From contig NZ_CP180537.1 of NCBI RefSeq assembly GCF_047777955.1, forward strand, positions 3,720,001-3,784,000: a stretch of DNA of 64,000 bases. Direction: 5' to 3'. The DNA comes from Didemnitutus sp047777955 (GTDB lineage Bacteria; Verrucomicrobiota; Verrucomicrobiia; Opitutales; Opitutaceae). The position numbers and the translations under genes were made by a program. Shown piece by piece: positions 25,111 to 34,371 of the stretch (the stretch's first letter is position 1; each line of letters opens with the position of its first letter). The notes beneath the pieces are model-generated. The model was not told the origin of the DNA and searched no databases. It was given only the letters and a program-made list of their open reading frames with translations.

Positions 25111-27645
25111 TCAGGTTTCCTGCCGCAGCACCGCCAGCGGCGGGTGGTCGCAGATGCCGCGGCTGGAGAGCAGGCCGGTGATCACGGTCACCGCGCTGAC
25201 CGCCAGCCAGCCGAGCAGGAGCACCTCCGGGGCGGGCGTGGACCACTTCAGGTTGAAGATGAAGCGCGCCAGCCCCCAGTTCGCGCCGACCGCCAGCACC
25301 GCGCCGACCGCGGCGCCGAGCGTGCCGAGGGCGAGATACTCCGCGAGCATGATGCGGTTCACCTGGCGCTTCGTCGCGCCGAGCGTGCGCAGCAGCACGC
25401 TCTCGCGCACGCGCTGCCCGCGGCCGATCAGCACCGCGCCCGCGAGCACGATCACGCCCGTGACCACGGTGAAGAGCGCGAGGAACTCCACCACGAACGA
25501 CGCCTTGGCGTAGATGCCGTCGATCGCCTGGAGGATGAGGCCGAGGTCGATGGCCGAGACGTTCGGATGCTCGCGCACCACCGCCTGCTGCACGCGGGCC
25601 GAGACGCCGGCGTCGGCGGCGCGCAGCGCCATGACGTGGAACTTCGGCGCGCCCTCGAGCACGCCGGCGGGGAACACGACGAAGAAATTCGGCGCCAGCC
25701 GCTGCCACTCGACGTGGCGCAGGCTGCCGACGACGGTCTTCACCGGCACGCCCTGGACGTCGAACTCGATCGCGTCGCCGAGTTGCACGCCGAGATCGCG
25801 CGCCAGGTTTTCCTCGAGCGAGACCGGCACCGCCTCCGCGCCCCCGGCGCCTGGCCCTCGAATTTTCCCGCGACGATCCGCTCGGTGTCGGCGAGCGCGC
25901 TGCGGTAGGTGGAGCGGTATTCGCGCCGGAGCGTCCAGGCCGCGACGCGCGCCCCTTGTCCTTCAGGACCTCGGCGACCGGGCGGCCCTTCAGGGCGTTG
26001 ATGCGCATCGTCACGATCGGCGCCTGCGCGCGCACCGGCGCGCCGTTGGCGGCGACGATCTTCGCCACCGAATCGACCTGGTCGTCCTGGATGTCGAACA
26101 GCATCAGGTTCGGCCGGTCGCCGCCGCCCATCACCCGCAGCTGCCCGAGCAGGGTGTCGCGCGTGAGGTAGAGCGTCATCATCAGGAACGTGCCCATGCC
26201 GAGCGACACGAGCAGCAGCACGGTGCGGTTGTGGGGCCGGTAGAGATTGGCCACGCCCTGCCGCCAGGCGAAGGGCAGGCGGCGCAGGTTCAGCCGCTGC
26301 GCGACCCACGCGATCAGCTTCGCCAGCCCGCCGAGCACCGCGAAGCCGGCGAGCAGCGCGCCGGCGAAGCCCACGCCCCAGCGCAGGCGCCCGGTCTGCA
26401 GGATGGCGAACGCGAACACGATGCCGACGATGGCGACGAGCAGGAGCAGGCGCAGCCAGTCGCGCCCGCCGCCGTTGGCGTCGGCGAAGGCCGAGCGGAT
26501 CGCCAGCAGCGGCGACACGCGCCGCACCTCGAGCAGCGGCAGCAGCGCGAAGAGCACGCTGATCAGCACGCCCGCGCCCACGCCGCTCGCGACCGATTTC
26601 CAGGAGACGAAGAAGTCGAACGCGAAGGGCAGGAACTCGCGCAGGAACGCCGGCAGCACCAGCTGCGCGCCGATGCCGAGCACCGCGCCGCCGAGCGCGC
26701 CGACGAGGCCGAGGCCCACGCCCTGCACGAGGTAGATGGCGAACGCCTGCGCCGAGCTCGCGCCGAGGCAGCGCAGCACCGCCACCGTCGGGATCTTCTG
26801 CCGCACGTGCGCGTGCACCGCGCTGGCCACCCCGATGGCGCCGAGGAAGAGCGAGGCGAAGCCGACGAGCATGAGGAACGAGTTCACGTTCTGGATCGCG
26901 CCGCCCAGCTCGCGCTTGCGCTCCTCGACCGTGTCGAAGCCCAGCCGCAGCTCGCGGAAGCGCTCGCGCAGGTCGCGCACGAGCTGCTCGACGTCGGTGT
27001 GGGCGGGGAACTTCAGGTAGACGCGGTGGCGTGCGAGGCTGCCCTGCTTGAGCAGGCCGGTGCCGTTGACGGCGGAAAGCGGGATGAACACGCGCGGCGC
27101 CAGCGCCGTCACGCCGGCGGCGGACTCGCCCGGGACCTTGAGCAGGCCGCCGGCGACGCGGAACTCGCCCGCACCGAGCCGGATCGGGTCGCCGGGCTTG
27201 AGGCCGTATTGGACGAGCACGCCCTCCTCGACGATCGCCGCCGCCGCCCCGTCCGCGAGCCGGGCGCGCGCGTCGGCCGGGTCGGACTGGAACTCGCCGT
27301 AGAAGGAAACCCGCCCTCGAGCGCGCGCACCTGCACCAGCCGCGTGGCGACGCCCGCGGTCGGCGCGATGAGCATGGAATTGAACGCGATCTCGCGCGCC
27401 TGCTCGCCGCCGAGGCCGGCGATGAACCGCTCCGCCTCGGGCGTGAGCGCGGCGCGGGAGGTGATGACGAGGTCGGCGCCGAGGAGGGACTTGGTCTGGT
27501 CCTCGATCGCCGCGCGCAGGTTGTCGCGCAGCGAGCCGACCGCCACGAGCGCGGCGACGCCGAGGACGACGGCGAGCGAGAACAGCAGCAACCGCCGCCG
27601 CGAAGCCCGCGTGTCCCGCCAGGCCATTTTGAGGATGAAGTTCAT
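25111..27645 (-). CDS. YbbP-like ABC transporter permease (three apparent frameshifts)
   Basis: A large FtsX-fold permease starting MNFILKMAWRDTRASRRRLL, with a membrane helix (LLFSLAVVLGVAALVAVGSL), periplasmic domains and two sets of FtsX helices, ending GICDHPPLAVLRQET. Three frame breaks are seen near 27303-27312, in the C4 run at 25952-25955 and in the C5 run at 25841-25845. One added base at each gives a seamless 845-residue protein, the usual size of YbbP, with readable junctions DKGARVAAWTL and GGAEAVPVSLEE. Together with the ATPase at 28148 and the adjacent TesA-like esterase it reproduces the ybbA-ybbP/tesA neighbourhood known from E. coli. The transported substrate is unknown. A GxxExxY cassette separates it from its ATPase. 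Confidence 0.78.
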
Positions 27646-27663
27646 GAGGAGTCGGAGGGATTG

Positions 27664-27690
27664 CCCACGGAACACACGGAAGACACGGAA
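27664..27690. repeat. left inverted repeat of the GxxExxY cassette
   Basis: This arm reads CCCACGGAA, CACACGGAA, GACACGGAA, that is, three 9-base units. It begins 18 bases before the permease start codon and ends one base before the GxxExxY stop codon. Confidence 0.7.
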
Positions 27691-27691
27691 A

Positions 27692-28069
27692 TCAGAGGAC
27701 GAAGCGCTCGTGCTCGACTTTCGGGAAGTGACCGAAGTTGAGCAGGAGCCCCACGCGAAGCCCCGTCGCGTTCAGATAATTCTGCACTTGGGCGCGATGC
27801 TCATCGGTCAACGCGGAAACCGCCTTCAGCTCGACGAGCACCTGATCAAAGCAGATGAAGTCGGCGATGTATTGCTTCGCCAGCGGGCGCCCTTTGTAGG
27901 TCAGGGCAAGCGGCACCAGCGAACGAACGGGTATTCCCTGGAGCCCAAATTCGATGTCGAGACACTCTTGGTAGACCGCCTCGAGAAACCCACAGCCCTT
28001 CTCTCGATAAACCTCAAAACAAGCGCCGAGAATCTTGTAGGTCAGATCTTCATGCATCAGCTTATTCAT
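27692..28069 (-). CDS. GxxExxY family protein
   Basis: A 125-residue protein of the GxxExxY family (TIGR04256), named for the motif seen here in GCGFLEAVYQECLDIE. Other family marks are ILGACFEVYREKG near the N-terminus, YIADFICFDQVLVELKAV (a PD-(D/E)xK-nuclease-like D...ExK core) and QVQNYLNATGLRVGLLLNFG. The ADF/ELKAV arrangement suggests a nuclease-fold protein, but no activity has been firmly assigned to the family. ATG 28069 is selected because AGGAG lies five bases upstream; GTG 28075 is possible. It has its own ribosome-binding site at the edge of the right inverted repeat and is inserted between two genes that normally act together. Confidence 0.88.
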   Translation of the reverse strand: MNKLMHEDLTYKILGACFEVYREKGCGFLEAVYQECLDIEFGLQGIPVRSLVPLALTYKGRPLAKQYIADFICFDQVLVELKAVSALTDEHRAQVQNYLNATGLRVGLLLNFGHFPKVEHERFVL

Positions 28070-28078
28070 GGTCACTCC

Positions 28079-28105
28079 TTCCGTGTGTTCCGTGTATTCC
28101 GTGGG
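28079..28105. repeat. right inverted repeat of the GxxExxY cassette
   Basis: On the minus strand this arm reads CCCACGGAA, TACACGGAA, CACACGGAA. It matches the left arm at 25 of 27 positions in inverted orientation. Its inner end runs directly into the GGAG of the GxxExxY ribosome-binding site. Confidence 0.7.
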
Positions 28106-28147
28106 CCCTCTCTTGTTTCGTGTTTGTCGCGGTGACCCGGATTCGTT

Positions 28148-28837
28148 TCACCCCACGCGCTCGTCGCTCACGACGGCGCCGCTGCGGAGGCGGAGGATGC
28201 GCTGGGTCTGCTTCGCGAGCTCGAGATCGTGCGTCACGAGCACGAGCGTGGTGCCGCGCTCGCGGTTCAGGCCGAAGATCAGCTCGACCATCGCGTGCGC
28301 CGTGTCGCCGTCGAGGTTGCCCGTCGGCTCGTCGCAGAAGAGGATCTTCGGCCGGTTGATGAAGGCCCGGGCCAGCGCCACGCGCTGCTGCTCGCCGCCG
28401 GACAACTGCATCGAGTAGTGGTCGAGCCGGTCGCCCAGGCCGACGCGCGCCAGCAGCTCCGCCGCCTCCGCCGCGCGCGTGTTGTCGCCGCGGAGCTCGA
28501 GGGGCACGAGGACGTTCTCCAGCGCGGTCAGCGTCGGGATGAGCTGGAAGTTCTGGAAGACGAAGCCGACGCTCTCGTTGCGCACCAGCGCGCGCTCGTC
28601 CTCCGACAGGCGGCCGATCTCGCGGCCGGCGAGGTGCACCGCGCCGCTGGTCGGCTGGTCGAGGCCGGCGCAGAGGCCGAGCAGCGTCGTCTTGCCCGAG
28701 CCCGAGGGGCCGACGATCGCGCAGGTGCTGCCGGGATCGAGCGCGAAGCTCACGTCCTTCAGCACGGTGAGCCCGCCGGCGGCGGTGGCGTAGGTCTTGG
28801 TGAGGTGCTCGACTTTCAGGATGTTTTGAACACTCAT
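28148..28837 (-). CDS. YbbA-like ABC transporter ATPase
   Basis: A 229-residue ATPase of the MacB/LolD group: Walker A GPSGSGKTT, Q-loop FVFQNFQLIP, signature LSGGEQQR, Walker B ILFCDEPTGNLDGD and the switch histidine in LVTHDLELA. It is the energising subunit for the large permease at 25111. ATG 28837 begins MSVQNILKVEHLTKTY; a longer in-frame start exists 27 bases upstream but overlaps the divergent esterase more deeply. Its start codon and the esterase start codon share bases (28835-28838), so the divergent promoters must lie within the other gene's coding region or be shared. Confidence 0.9.
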   Translation of the reverse strand: MSVQNILKVEHLTKTYATAAGGLTVLKDVSFALDPGSTCAIVGPSGSGKTTLLGLCAGLDQPTSGAVHLAGREIGRLSEDERALVRNESVGFVFQNFQLIPTLTALENVLVPLELRGDNTRAAEAAELLARVGLGDRLDHYSMQLSGGEQQRVALARAFINRPKILFCDEPTGNLDGDTAHAMVELIFGLNRERGTTLVLVTHDLELAKQTQRILRLRSGAVVSDERVG

Positions 28838-29525
28838 GGGCGCGATGCCGAGTAACACACCCACCGCGTCCGAAAGTGCAAAGTTGTTCGTCGGACGGCT
28901 GATTCGCCGGGCCGGGCGGTTCGCCGCGCTGCTGCTTCTCGGCGCCGTCGCGACGAACGCCGCGGCGCCCGCGACGAAGACCCTGCTTTTCTTCGGCGAC
29001 AGCCTGACCGCGGGCTACGGCCTCGCCGACCCGGCCGAGGCCTACCCGGCGCTCATCCAGCAGAAGATCGACGCCGCCGGCCTCGCCTGGAAGGTCGTCA
29101 ACGCCGGCCTGAGCGGCGAAACCACCGCCGGCGGCCTGCGCCGGCTCGACTGGATCCTGCGCCAGCCGGTCGACGTCTTCGTGATCGAGCTCGGCGGCAA
29201 CGACGGCCTGCGCGGCCTCGCGCCCGACGTCACGCGCGCGAACCTCCAGGCGATGATCGAGCGCATCCGGGCCAGGAACCCGCGCGTAACCATCGTGCTC
29301 GCCGGCATGCAAATCCCCACCAACATGGGCCCCGACTACGCGCAGGCCTTCGCCCGGATCTATCCGTCCCTGGCGGAGTCGACCCACGCCGTGCTCATCC
29401 CCTTCCTGCTCGAGAACGTCGGCGGCATCCCCGAGCTCAACCAGCCCGACGGGATCCACCCCACCGCCGCCGGCCATCGCGTGGTTGCCGAAACGGTCTG
29501 GAAGGTTATCAAGCCGCTTCTGTGA
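28836..29525 (+). CDS. tesA: TesA-like GDSL arylesterase/lysophospholipase
   Basis: A 229-residue SGNH/GDSL hydrolase. Block I is FFGDSLTAGYGL with the nucleophile serine, the block III Asn is in ELGGNDGLRG, and the catalytic Asp/His pair is in PDGIHPTAAGH. A hydrophobic export segment (RFAALLLLGAVATNAAA) precedes the domain, so the enzyme is periplasmic and would hydrolyse lysophospholipids, aryl esters or thioesters. The N-terminal start is uncertain: ATG 28836 and ATG 28845 are both in frame, and a later TTG would give a more typical signal peptide. Divergence from the YbbA/YbbP genes is the same as in proteobacteria. The stop codon overlaps the next start by four bases. Confidence 0.85.
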   Translation: MGAMPSNTPTASESAKLFVGRLIRRAGRFAALLLLGAVATNAAAPATKTLLFFGDSLTAGYGLADPAEAYPALIQQKIDAAGLAWKVVNAGLSGETTAGGLRRLDWILRQPVDVFVIELGGNDGLRGLAPDVTRANLQAMIERIRARNPRVTIVLAGMQIPTNMGPDYAQAFARIYPSLAESTHAVLIPFLLENVGGIPELNQPDGIHPTAAGHRVVAETVWKVIKPLL

Positions 29526-30397
29526 GGCTGATTCCCCCGCTGCTCACCCTCGCCGCCGCCGCGCTCGCCGCCGCCGCGTCCGCGCACGAGCTCCGTCTCG
29601 GCGCGTCGCTGACCTACGCGGAGAACTTCAGCCGCACCTCCTACGCGCCGACCGCGCAGGACGCCACGCTCGCCGACCTCGACGCGGCGTTCCTCCACGC
29701 GCAGCAACTCGCGGCCAACTGGACGCTGCTCGCGGCGCTCGAGGCCAGCGCGGAAAACGTCGGCCGCTTTTCCGCCCTGAACCGCCTCGGCCTCGGCGCG
29801 CGCACGACGCTGCGCCACAAGTTCGGCCTCGGTCCCCGGGTGCCCGTGCTCGAGGCCGGCGCGGCGCTCACCGCGGTGCATTTCCGCGAGCGCGGCCGCC
29901 GCGGCTGGCGCGAGGAGGGCTTTGCCTCCCTCAGCCAGCGCCTCACCGACTCGTGGCGCGTCGCCGCGACCGCCAGCTGGGAATCCTTCACCGCGGCCCA
30001 CGCGCCGTTCGACACCCACGCCCGCCGGATCGGCTTGGAGACTTTCTACGACGCCACGGAGACGTGGCAGTTCGGCGCCGGCGCCTCGCGCCTGCACGGC
30101 CAGCTGGTGGCCAACGCCGCCTGGTCGGTCTACGGCCAGGCCCTCGGCGGGGGCTTCGGCCCCGCCATCCAGGACTACTACTCGCGCATCCCGTGGGAGG
30201 TCTCGGACACCTTCGGCTCCGGCTGGGTCGCGTATCGCGTGGATTGCCGCGCGGACTTCTGGTGGGCACAGGTCGCGGCCCGTCTCAGCGATTCCACCAG
30301 CCTGCCGCTGCGCTACGAGAGCGTGCGGGTGGTCAACCGCGTGGGCGTCCGCTACGACTCGGCTTTTTGGTCGCTCGGCGTGCTCCACCGCTTCTAA
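29522..30397 (+). CDS. outer-membrane beta-barrel-like protein
   Basis: A 291-residue exported protein starting at GTG 29522, inside the stop region of the esterase. A signal peptide (LIPPLLTLAAAALAAAASA) is followed by alternating aromatic strands such as LRLGASLTYAENFSRTSY, WRVAATASWESFTAA and WQFGAGASRLHGQLVANAAW, ending VRYDSAFWSLGVLHRF with a C-terminal aromatic, as in outer-membrane barrels. Proteins of this type occur beside the cupredoxin-like and cyclase genes that follow, suggesting a common envelope function. No precise family is recognised. Confidence 0.6.
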   Translation: MRLIPPLLTLAAAALAAAASAHELRLGASLTYAENFSRTSYAPTAQDATLADLDAAFLHAQQLAANWTLLAALEASAENVGRFSALNRLGLGARTTLRHKFGLGPRVPVLEAGAALTAVHFRERGRRGWREEGFASLSQRLTDSWRVAATASWESFTAAHAPFDTHARRIGLETFYDATETWQFGAGASRLHGQLVANAAWSVYGQALGGGFGPAIQDYYSRIPWEVSDTFGSGWVAYRVDCRADFWWAQVAARLSDSTSLPLRYESVRVVNRVGVRYDSAFWSLGVLHRF

Positions 30398-30404
30398 TCC
30401 CGCC

Positions 30405-31061
30405 ATGCCCCGCTCCGCCGCCGCGCTTGCATTCGCCGCCGTGTTGCTCGCCACGCGCCTGCTCGCGGCCGCGCCGGCCGCCGACACCGATGTCCGCGCC
30501 CTGGTCAAGGACGCCAAGGGCGAGGCGGTGCCCGACGCCGTAATCGCGCTCTACGCCCTCGACCCGACCGAGCTTCCGCCGCCCGCCAACGAGCCGGTGG
30601 AGATCGTGCAAAAGGACCAGGAATACATGCCCTACGTCACGGTCGTGCGCGTCGGCACGCAGGTGGTTTTCCCCAACCTGGACACGATCCAGCACCACAT
30701 CTACTCGCTCTCGAAGGCCAAGCGCTTCGAGAAGCCCCTCTACGCGCCCGGCGCGCGCGAGGCCGTGCTCTTCGACCAGCCCGGCATCGTCACCCTCGGC
30801 TGCAACATCCACGACTGGATGGTCGCCTACGTCGTCGTGCTGCCGACGCCGTATTTCGCCCGGACCGACGCCGCCGGCACCGCCCGCCTCGCCGTGCCCG
30901 CCGGCCGCTATCGCATCGAGGTGTGGCACCCGCGCCTCGCCGCGACCGACGTGCGCGAGGCGAAGATCGGCCCCGGCGCCGCGCCGCTCGACTACGCGCT
31001 GAAGCTCAAGCCCGACCGCCGCATCCGGCGCACGCCCGAAGGCAAGGTCAGCGGCTACTGA
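30405..31061 (+). CDS. cupredoxin-like periplasmic protein (methylamine-utilisation-like)
   Basis: A 218-residue exported protein. After a signal peptide (ALAFAAVLLATRLLAAAPA), a beta-sandwich domain with plastocyanin-like copper-site candidates is visible: DTIQHHIYSLSKAKRFE carries the first histidine, and TLGCNIHDWMVAYVVVL carries Cys and His in the CxxHDWM arrangement. A carboxypeptidase-regulatory-like strand set follows (AGTARLAVPAGRYRIEVWHP). Homologues are often annotated methylamine utilisation protein, although no methylamine dehydrogenase is encoded here. It starts seven bases after the barrel gene and ends four bases before the cyclase gene, so the three are co-translated. Metal binding is inferred from the motif. 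Confidence 0.72.
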   Translation: MPRSAAALAFAAVLLATRLLAAAPAADTDVRALVKDAKGEAVPDAVIALYALDPTELPPPANEPVEIVQKDQEYMPYVTVVRVGTQVVFPNLDTIQHHIYSLSKAKRFEKPLYAPGAREAVLFDQPGIVTLGCNIHDWMVAYVVVLPTPYFARTDAAGTARLAVPAGRYRIEVWHPRLAATDVREAKIGPGAAPLDYALKLKPDRRIRRTPEGKVSGY

Positions 31062-31065
31062 CGCC

Positions 31066-32769
31066 ATGCGCGGCTGGTTTCGCTTCCGGCACTTTCGCAC
31101 GCGCCTGATCGTGCTCATCGCCGGCCTGCTCGCGCTCGTCCAAGTGGCGACCTACCTCGTCGTCTCCCGCGCCAACCGCTCCAACGCCCTCGCCACCATC
31201 AACGCCGACCTCGCGCGCGCCGCCCGGCAGTTCGCCGCCAACGCCCGCCTGCGCGAGGAAAACCTCCTGCGCGACGCCCGGCTGATGGCGAACGACTACG
31301 CGATGAAGCAGCTCTTCCTCATGGAGGAGTTCAGCCCCGCCACCGCGCGCTCCGCCCTCGCCTCCTACAGCGCGCGCGTGCAGGCCCCGCTGCTCGTCCT
31401 GCTCGACCCCGCCGGCCGCCCGCTCTCCAGCACCCGCAGCGCCATCGCCGCCGCCGACCTCGCGCCCTTCCACGAGCTGCAGAAACGCGCCGAGGCCTCC
31501 GACGCCCAGCAGGCCTCCGGCTACGGTTACCTCGACGGCGAGCTGCACCAGCTCGTCCTCGTTCCGCTGCTCGCGCCGCCGCCCGAGATCGTCGCCTGGG
31601 TCGGCCTCGGCTTCCCCATCGACGCCGAGACGGCGCGCGAACTGAAGGCGGGTTCGGACGTCGAGGTGACCTTCCTCTCCGGCGGCACCGACGCCCGCGC
31701 GCTCGCCTCCACGCTCTCGGCGGAGATGGCCGGGCAATTCGAGTCGAACCACCCCGTCGCCGCGACGCACCTCGTCTCCCTCGGCGGCGAGGACTACGTC
31801 ACCGCCGTGCAGATGCTCCCGATCGCCGGCGGCCCGCCCGCCCTGATCGCCCTCCAGCGCTCGCTCCGCACCCAGCTCGCCCCCTCGCGCCGCCTCGAGC
31901 GCACGCTTCTCCTCGGCACGCTCGCCGGCCTCGCCGTGGCGACGCTCGCCGCCCTCGGCCTCGCCCGCAACCTCAGCCGGCCGGTGCAGCAGCTCGCCGC
32001 GCACACGCACCGCGTCGCCGCCGGCGACTACACCCCGCGCCTCGACCTGCCGCGCGCCGACGAGCTCGGCCAGCTCGCCACCGCCTTCAACCAGATGACC
32101 GCCGGCCTCGCCGAGCGCGACCGCGTGCGCGACCTGCTCGGCAAGGTCGTGTCGCCCGAGATCGCCGCCCAGCTCCTCCACTCCGACCTCCAGCTCGGCG
32201 GCGAGGAACGCGAGGTCACGATCCTCTTCTCCGACCTGCGCGGCTTCACCGCACTGAGCGAGAAACTCCCGCCGCGCGAGCTGCTCGCCCTGCTCAACCG
32301 CTACCTCGACCGCATGAGCGCGGTGGTGGAGAAGCACGGCGGCGTCATCGACAAATACATCGGCGACGCGATCATGGCGCTCTTCGGCGCCCCGGTGGCC
32401 GGACCCGACGCCGCCGCGCGGGCCCTGGCCGCCGCCCGGGAAATGCGCGCCGCCCTGGCCGAGTTGAACCGCACGCTCGCCGCCGAGGGCCGGCCGCAGC
32501 TCGCGCTCGGCATCGGCATCAACACCGGCCGCGTCATCGCCGGCAACATGGGCTCGCACACGCGCCTCAATTACACCGTGGTCGGCGACGGCGTGAACCT
32601 CGCCGCCCGCCTCGAATCGCTCACCAAGGAGCCCGCCTACGGCGCCACGATCATCGTGAGCGAAGCCACCGCCGTCGCCGCCGGTGCCCTCGGCCAGCTG
32701 CGCGCCCTCGGCGCTGCGACCGTGAAGGGCCGGACCGAGGCGGTGAAGATCTACGCCGCCGACGCCTGA
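31066..32769 (+). CDS. membrane-bound adenylate/guanylate cyclase with HAMP domain
   Basis: A 567-residue class III nucleotide cyclase. An N-terminal helix (LIVLIAGLLALVQVATYLVV), a periplasmic sensor of about 230 residues, a second helix (LLLGTLAGLAVATLAALGLA), a HAMP linker (LSRPVQQLAAHTHRVAAGDY) and the catalytic domain follow in order. The metal-binding aspartates are Asp390 (ILFSDLRGFTAL) and Asp434 (IGDAIMALFGAP), and the transition-state motif is GDGVNLAARLES. It should make cAMP in the cytoplasm in response to an envelope signal, perhaps one relayed by the two upstream envelope proteins. Base specificity was not determined. The last gene of a four-gene cluster starting with the esterase. 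Confidence 0.88.
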   Translation: MRGWFRFRHFRTRLIVLIAGLLALVQVATYLVVSRANRSNALATINADLARAARQFAANARLREENLLRDARLMANDYAMKQLFLMEEFSPATARSALASYSARVQAPLLVLLDPAGRPLSSTRSAIAAADLAPFHELQKRAEASDAQQASGYGYLDGELHQLVLVPLLAPPPEIVAWVGLGFPIDAETARELKAGSDVEVTFLSGGTDARALASTLSAEMAGQFESNHPVAATHLVSLGGEDYVTAVQMLPIAGGPPALIALQRSLRTQLAPSRRLERTLLLGTLAGLAVATLAALGLARNLSRPVQQLAAHTHRVAAGDYTPRLDLPRADELGQLATAFNQMTAGLAERDRVRDLLGKVVSPEIAAQLLHSDLQLGGEEREVTILFSDLRGFTALSEKLPPRELLALLNRYLDRMSAVVEKHGGVIDKYIGDAIMALFGAPVAGPDAAARALAAAREMRAALAELNRTLAAEGRPQLALGIGINTGRVIAGNMGSHTRLNYTVVGDGVNLAARLESLTKEPAYGATIIVSEATAVAAGALGQLRALGAATVKGRTEAVKIYAADA

Positions 32770-32832
32770 GCCCGCTCCGCCGGCGACGCGCGCGTCACTC
32801 GGCGGCCGTCCTCTGTCCGCAGCGCTCCTTCC

Positions 32833-33288
32833 TCAGTCCGCCGCCCACGCCGCCTTGGGCGCGATGCGGATCTTGGCGCGGAACGCGTCCGGGATCGGCG
32901 CGGCGGTCATGCCGCCCTTGCCGTCGGCCGTCACGCACACCGCGGTGATCTCGCCCTGCGCGCAGAGCTCGGGATCGACCTTGCCCTTGGTCACCTGGCG
33001 GAACTGGAAGAGCAGCACGATCGCGCGGGTGCGGATCTCCTTCACGAAGAGCCGGACCTCGACCGTGTCGCCGAAGCGCAGCGGCGCGCGGTAGTCGCAC
33101 GTGGCGTTCACGCGCGGCCAGCCGACGACCTGTCCCGGCGCGAACGAGATGAGCGGCAGGCCCGCCGAGCGGTAGAACGCGGACTCGCACGCCTCCATCC
33201 AGCGGAAGAAATTCGAGAAGTGCATGATTCCCGCCATGTCCGTCTCGGCGAACTCGACGGTGCGCGTGATCGAAAACTCGGAGACCAT
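32833..33288 (-). CDS. 4HBT/YbgC-like acyl-CoA thioesterase
   Basis: A 151-residue hot-dog-fold thioesterase. The diagnostic segment VEFAETDMAGIMHFSNFFRW contains the catalytic aspartate, followed by the long helix MEACESAFYRSAGLP and strands RAPLRFGDTVEVRLFVKEI and RAIVLLFQFRQV. It would hydrolyse acyl-CoA or acyl-ACP in the cytoplasm. It is convergent with the cyclase gene and does not appear to belong to that unit. Confidence 0.85.
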   Translation of the reverse strand: MVSEFSITRTVEFAETDMAGIMHFSNFFRWMEACESAFYRSAGLPLISFAPGQVVGWPRVNATCDYRAPLRFGDTVEVRLFVKEIRTRAIVLLFQFRQVTKGKVDPELCAQGEITAVCVTADGKGGMTAAPIPDAFRAKIRIAPKAAWAAD

Positions 33289-33463
33289 GCGCGCGAGGAT
33301 TGGGCGCGCGCCGGGCGACGCAATGCCGGATGTGCGCCGCGGGGCTAGGCGTTCGCCCGAGGCCGCGCCGGCGCGGCCCGCCGGGTTTTCTTAGGCGAAA
33401 GTCGGGCGTGCGCGCGGGGGTGCGGACTTGAGCGCGCCGGCGCGCGCGCTACGGTCCGCGGCC

Positions 33464-34156
33464 ATGAAGCATTATCTCCGCGCCGGATGGATGGGAATCA
33501 TGGCCGCGCTCGCCGTGTCGAGCGCCGTCGCTTTCGAGGGCCGCGTGTCGCTGGCGATCACGTCGGGCAAGGACCGCGAGCAGGTGATCGATTTCGCCAC
33601 CAAGGGCGATCTCGTGCGCATGGAGCCCCAGTCGGCCGAGGCCGCGGGCGCGACGATGATCATGAATGCGGCGAAGCAGGAGATGACGATCCTCATTCCG
33701 CGCGAGCGCATGTATATGGTCATGCCGCTGCGCGGCGGCGCGGCGGCGGAGCCGGGCACCGGCTCCGCGGACGTCAAGGCCGAGAAGACCGGCCGCACGG
33801 CGAAGATCCTCGGCTACGACTGCGAGGAATACGTGATGAGCGACAAGGGCGAGACCACCGAGCTGTGGCTCACCGAGCAGCTCGGCAACTTCATGGGCCT
33901 CGGCGGCGGCAATCCGATGGGCGGCATGATGGGCGGACGCAAGGCCAAGCCGGAGGGCGCCGCGTGGGAGAAGCTGCTCAAGGGCAAGAAAGGCGTGTTC
34001 CCGCTGCGCGTCGTCGGCCGCGACGCGCGCGGCAAGGAGAAGTTCCGCCTCGAGACGAAGAAGATCGAGCCCGGCGCGCTGCCGGACGACCTGTTCGCGC
34101 CGCCGGCGGGCTTCCAGAAGTTCGCCATGCCCGCGATGGGCGGCTTCGGCGCCTGA
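33464..34156 (+). CDS. DUF4412 family exported protein
   Basis: A 230-residue exported protein with a signal peptide (GWMGIMAALAVSSAVA) and the DUF4412 pattern: FEGRVSLAITSG at the N-terminus, KGDLVRMEP, MIMNAAKQEMTILIPRERMY, KTGRTAKILGYDCEEYVMSD and ELWLTEQLG. The C-terminal third has a GGGNPMGGMMGG low-complexity loop. The domain resembles LolA/LolB-like half barrels in arrangement and could bind a lipophilic molecule; this is uncertain. ATG 33464 begins the signal peptide; the 12 residues upstream in frame were excluded. Confidence 0.78.
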   Translation: MKHYLRAGWMGIMAALAVSSAVAFEGRVSLAITSGKDREQVIDFATKGDLVRMEPQSAEAAGATMIMNAAKQEMTILIPRERMYMVMPLRGGAAAEPGTGSADVKAEKTGRTAKILGYDCEEYVMSDKGETTELWLTEQLGNFMGLGGGNPMGGMMGGRKAKPEGAAWEKLLKGKKGVFPLRVVGRDARGKEKFRLETKKIEPGALPDDLFAPPAGFQKFAMPAMGGFGA

Positions 34157-34371
34157 ACGGCCGCCGCCCAAGACCGCCGGTCGCGTCCACCGCGGCCGGC
34201 GATTTCGTCGCGCGTCGCGACGCTTTGTTACGGTGCGGAAAAATCATCCGGGAGCCACCGGCGCTCCGGGGGATGAGGGCTTGACTCAGCCAGAGCGCAG
34301 GCGTTCGCTGAGCCATTCTAACCTCGGAGTGGTTCCTCCGGGTTTCCAACACCAACACCTGCATCTGCACC

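Larger units (their letters stand above)
27664..28105. mobile_element. GxxExxY gene cassette bounded by 27-bp inverted repeats
   Basis: Two 27-base arms (27664-27690 and 28079-28105) are inverted copies differing at only two positions. Each consists of three tandem units of consensus NACACGGAA. They enclose exactly one gene: the stop codon starts two bases inside the left arm, and the ribosome-binding site touches the right arm. The cassette sits between the ATPase and permease genes of one ABC transporter. No transposase is encoded, so it would have to move in trans or by recombination. Confidence 0.6.
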
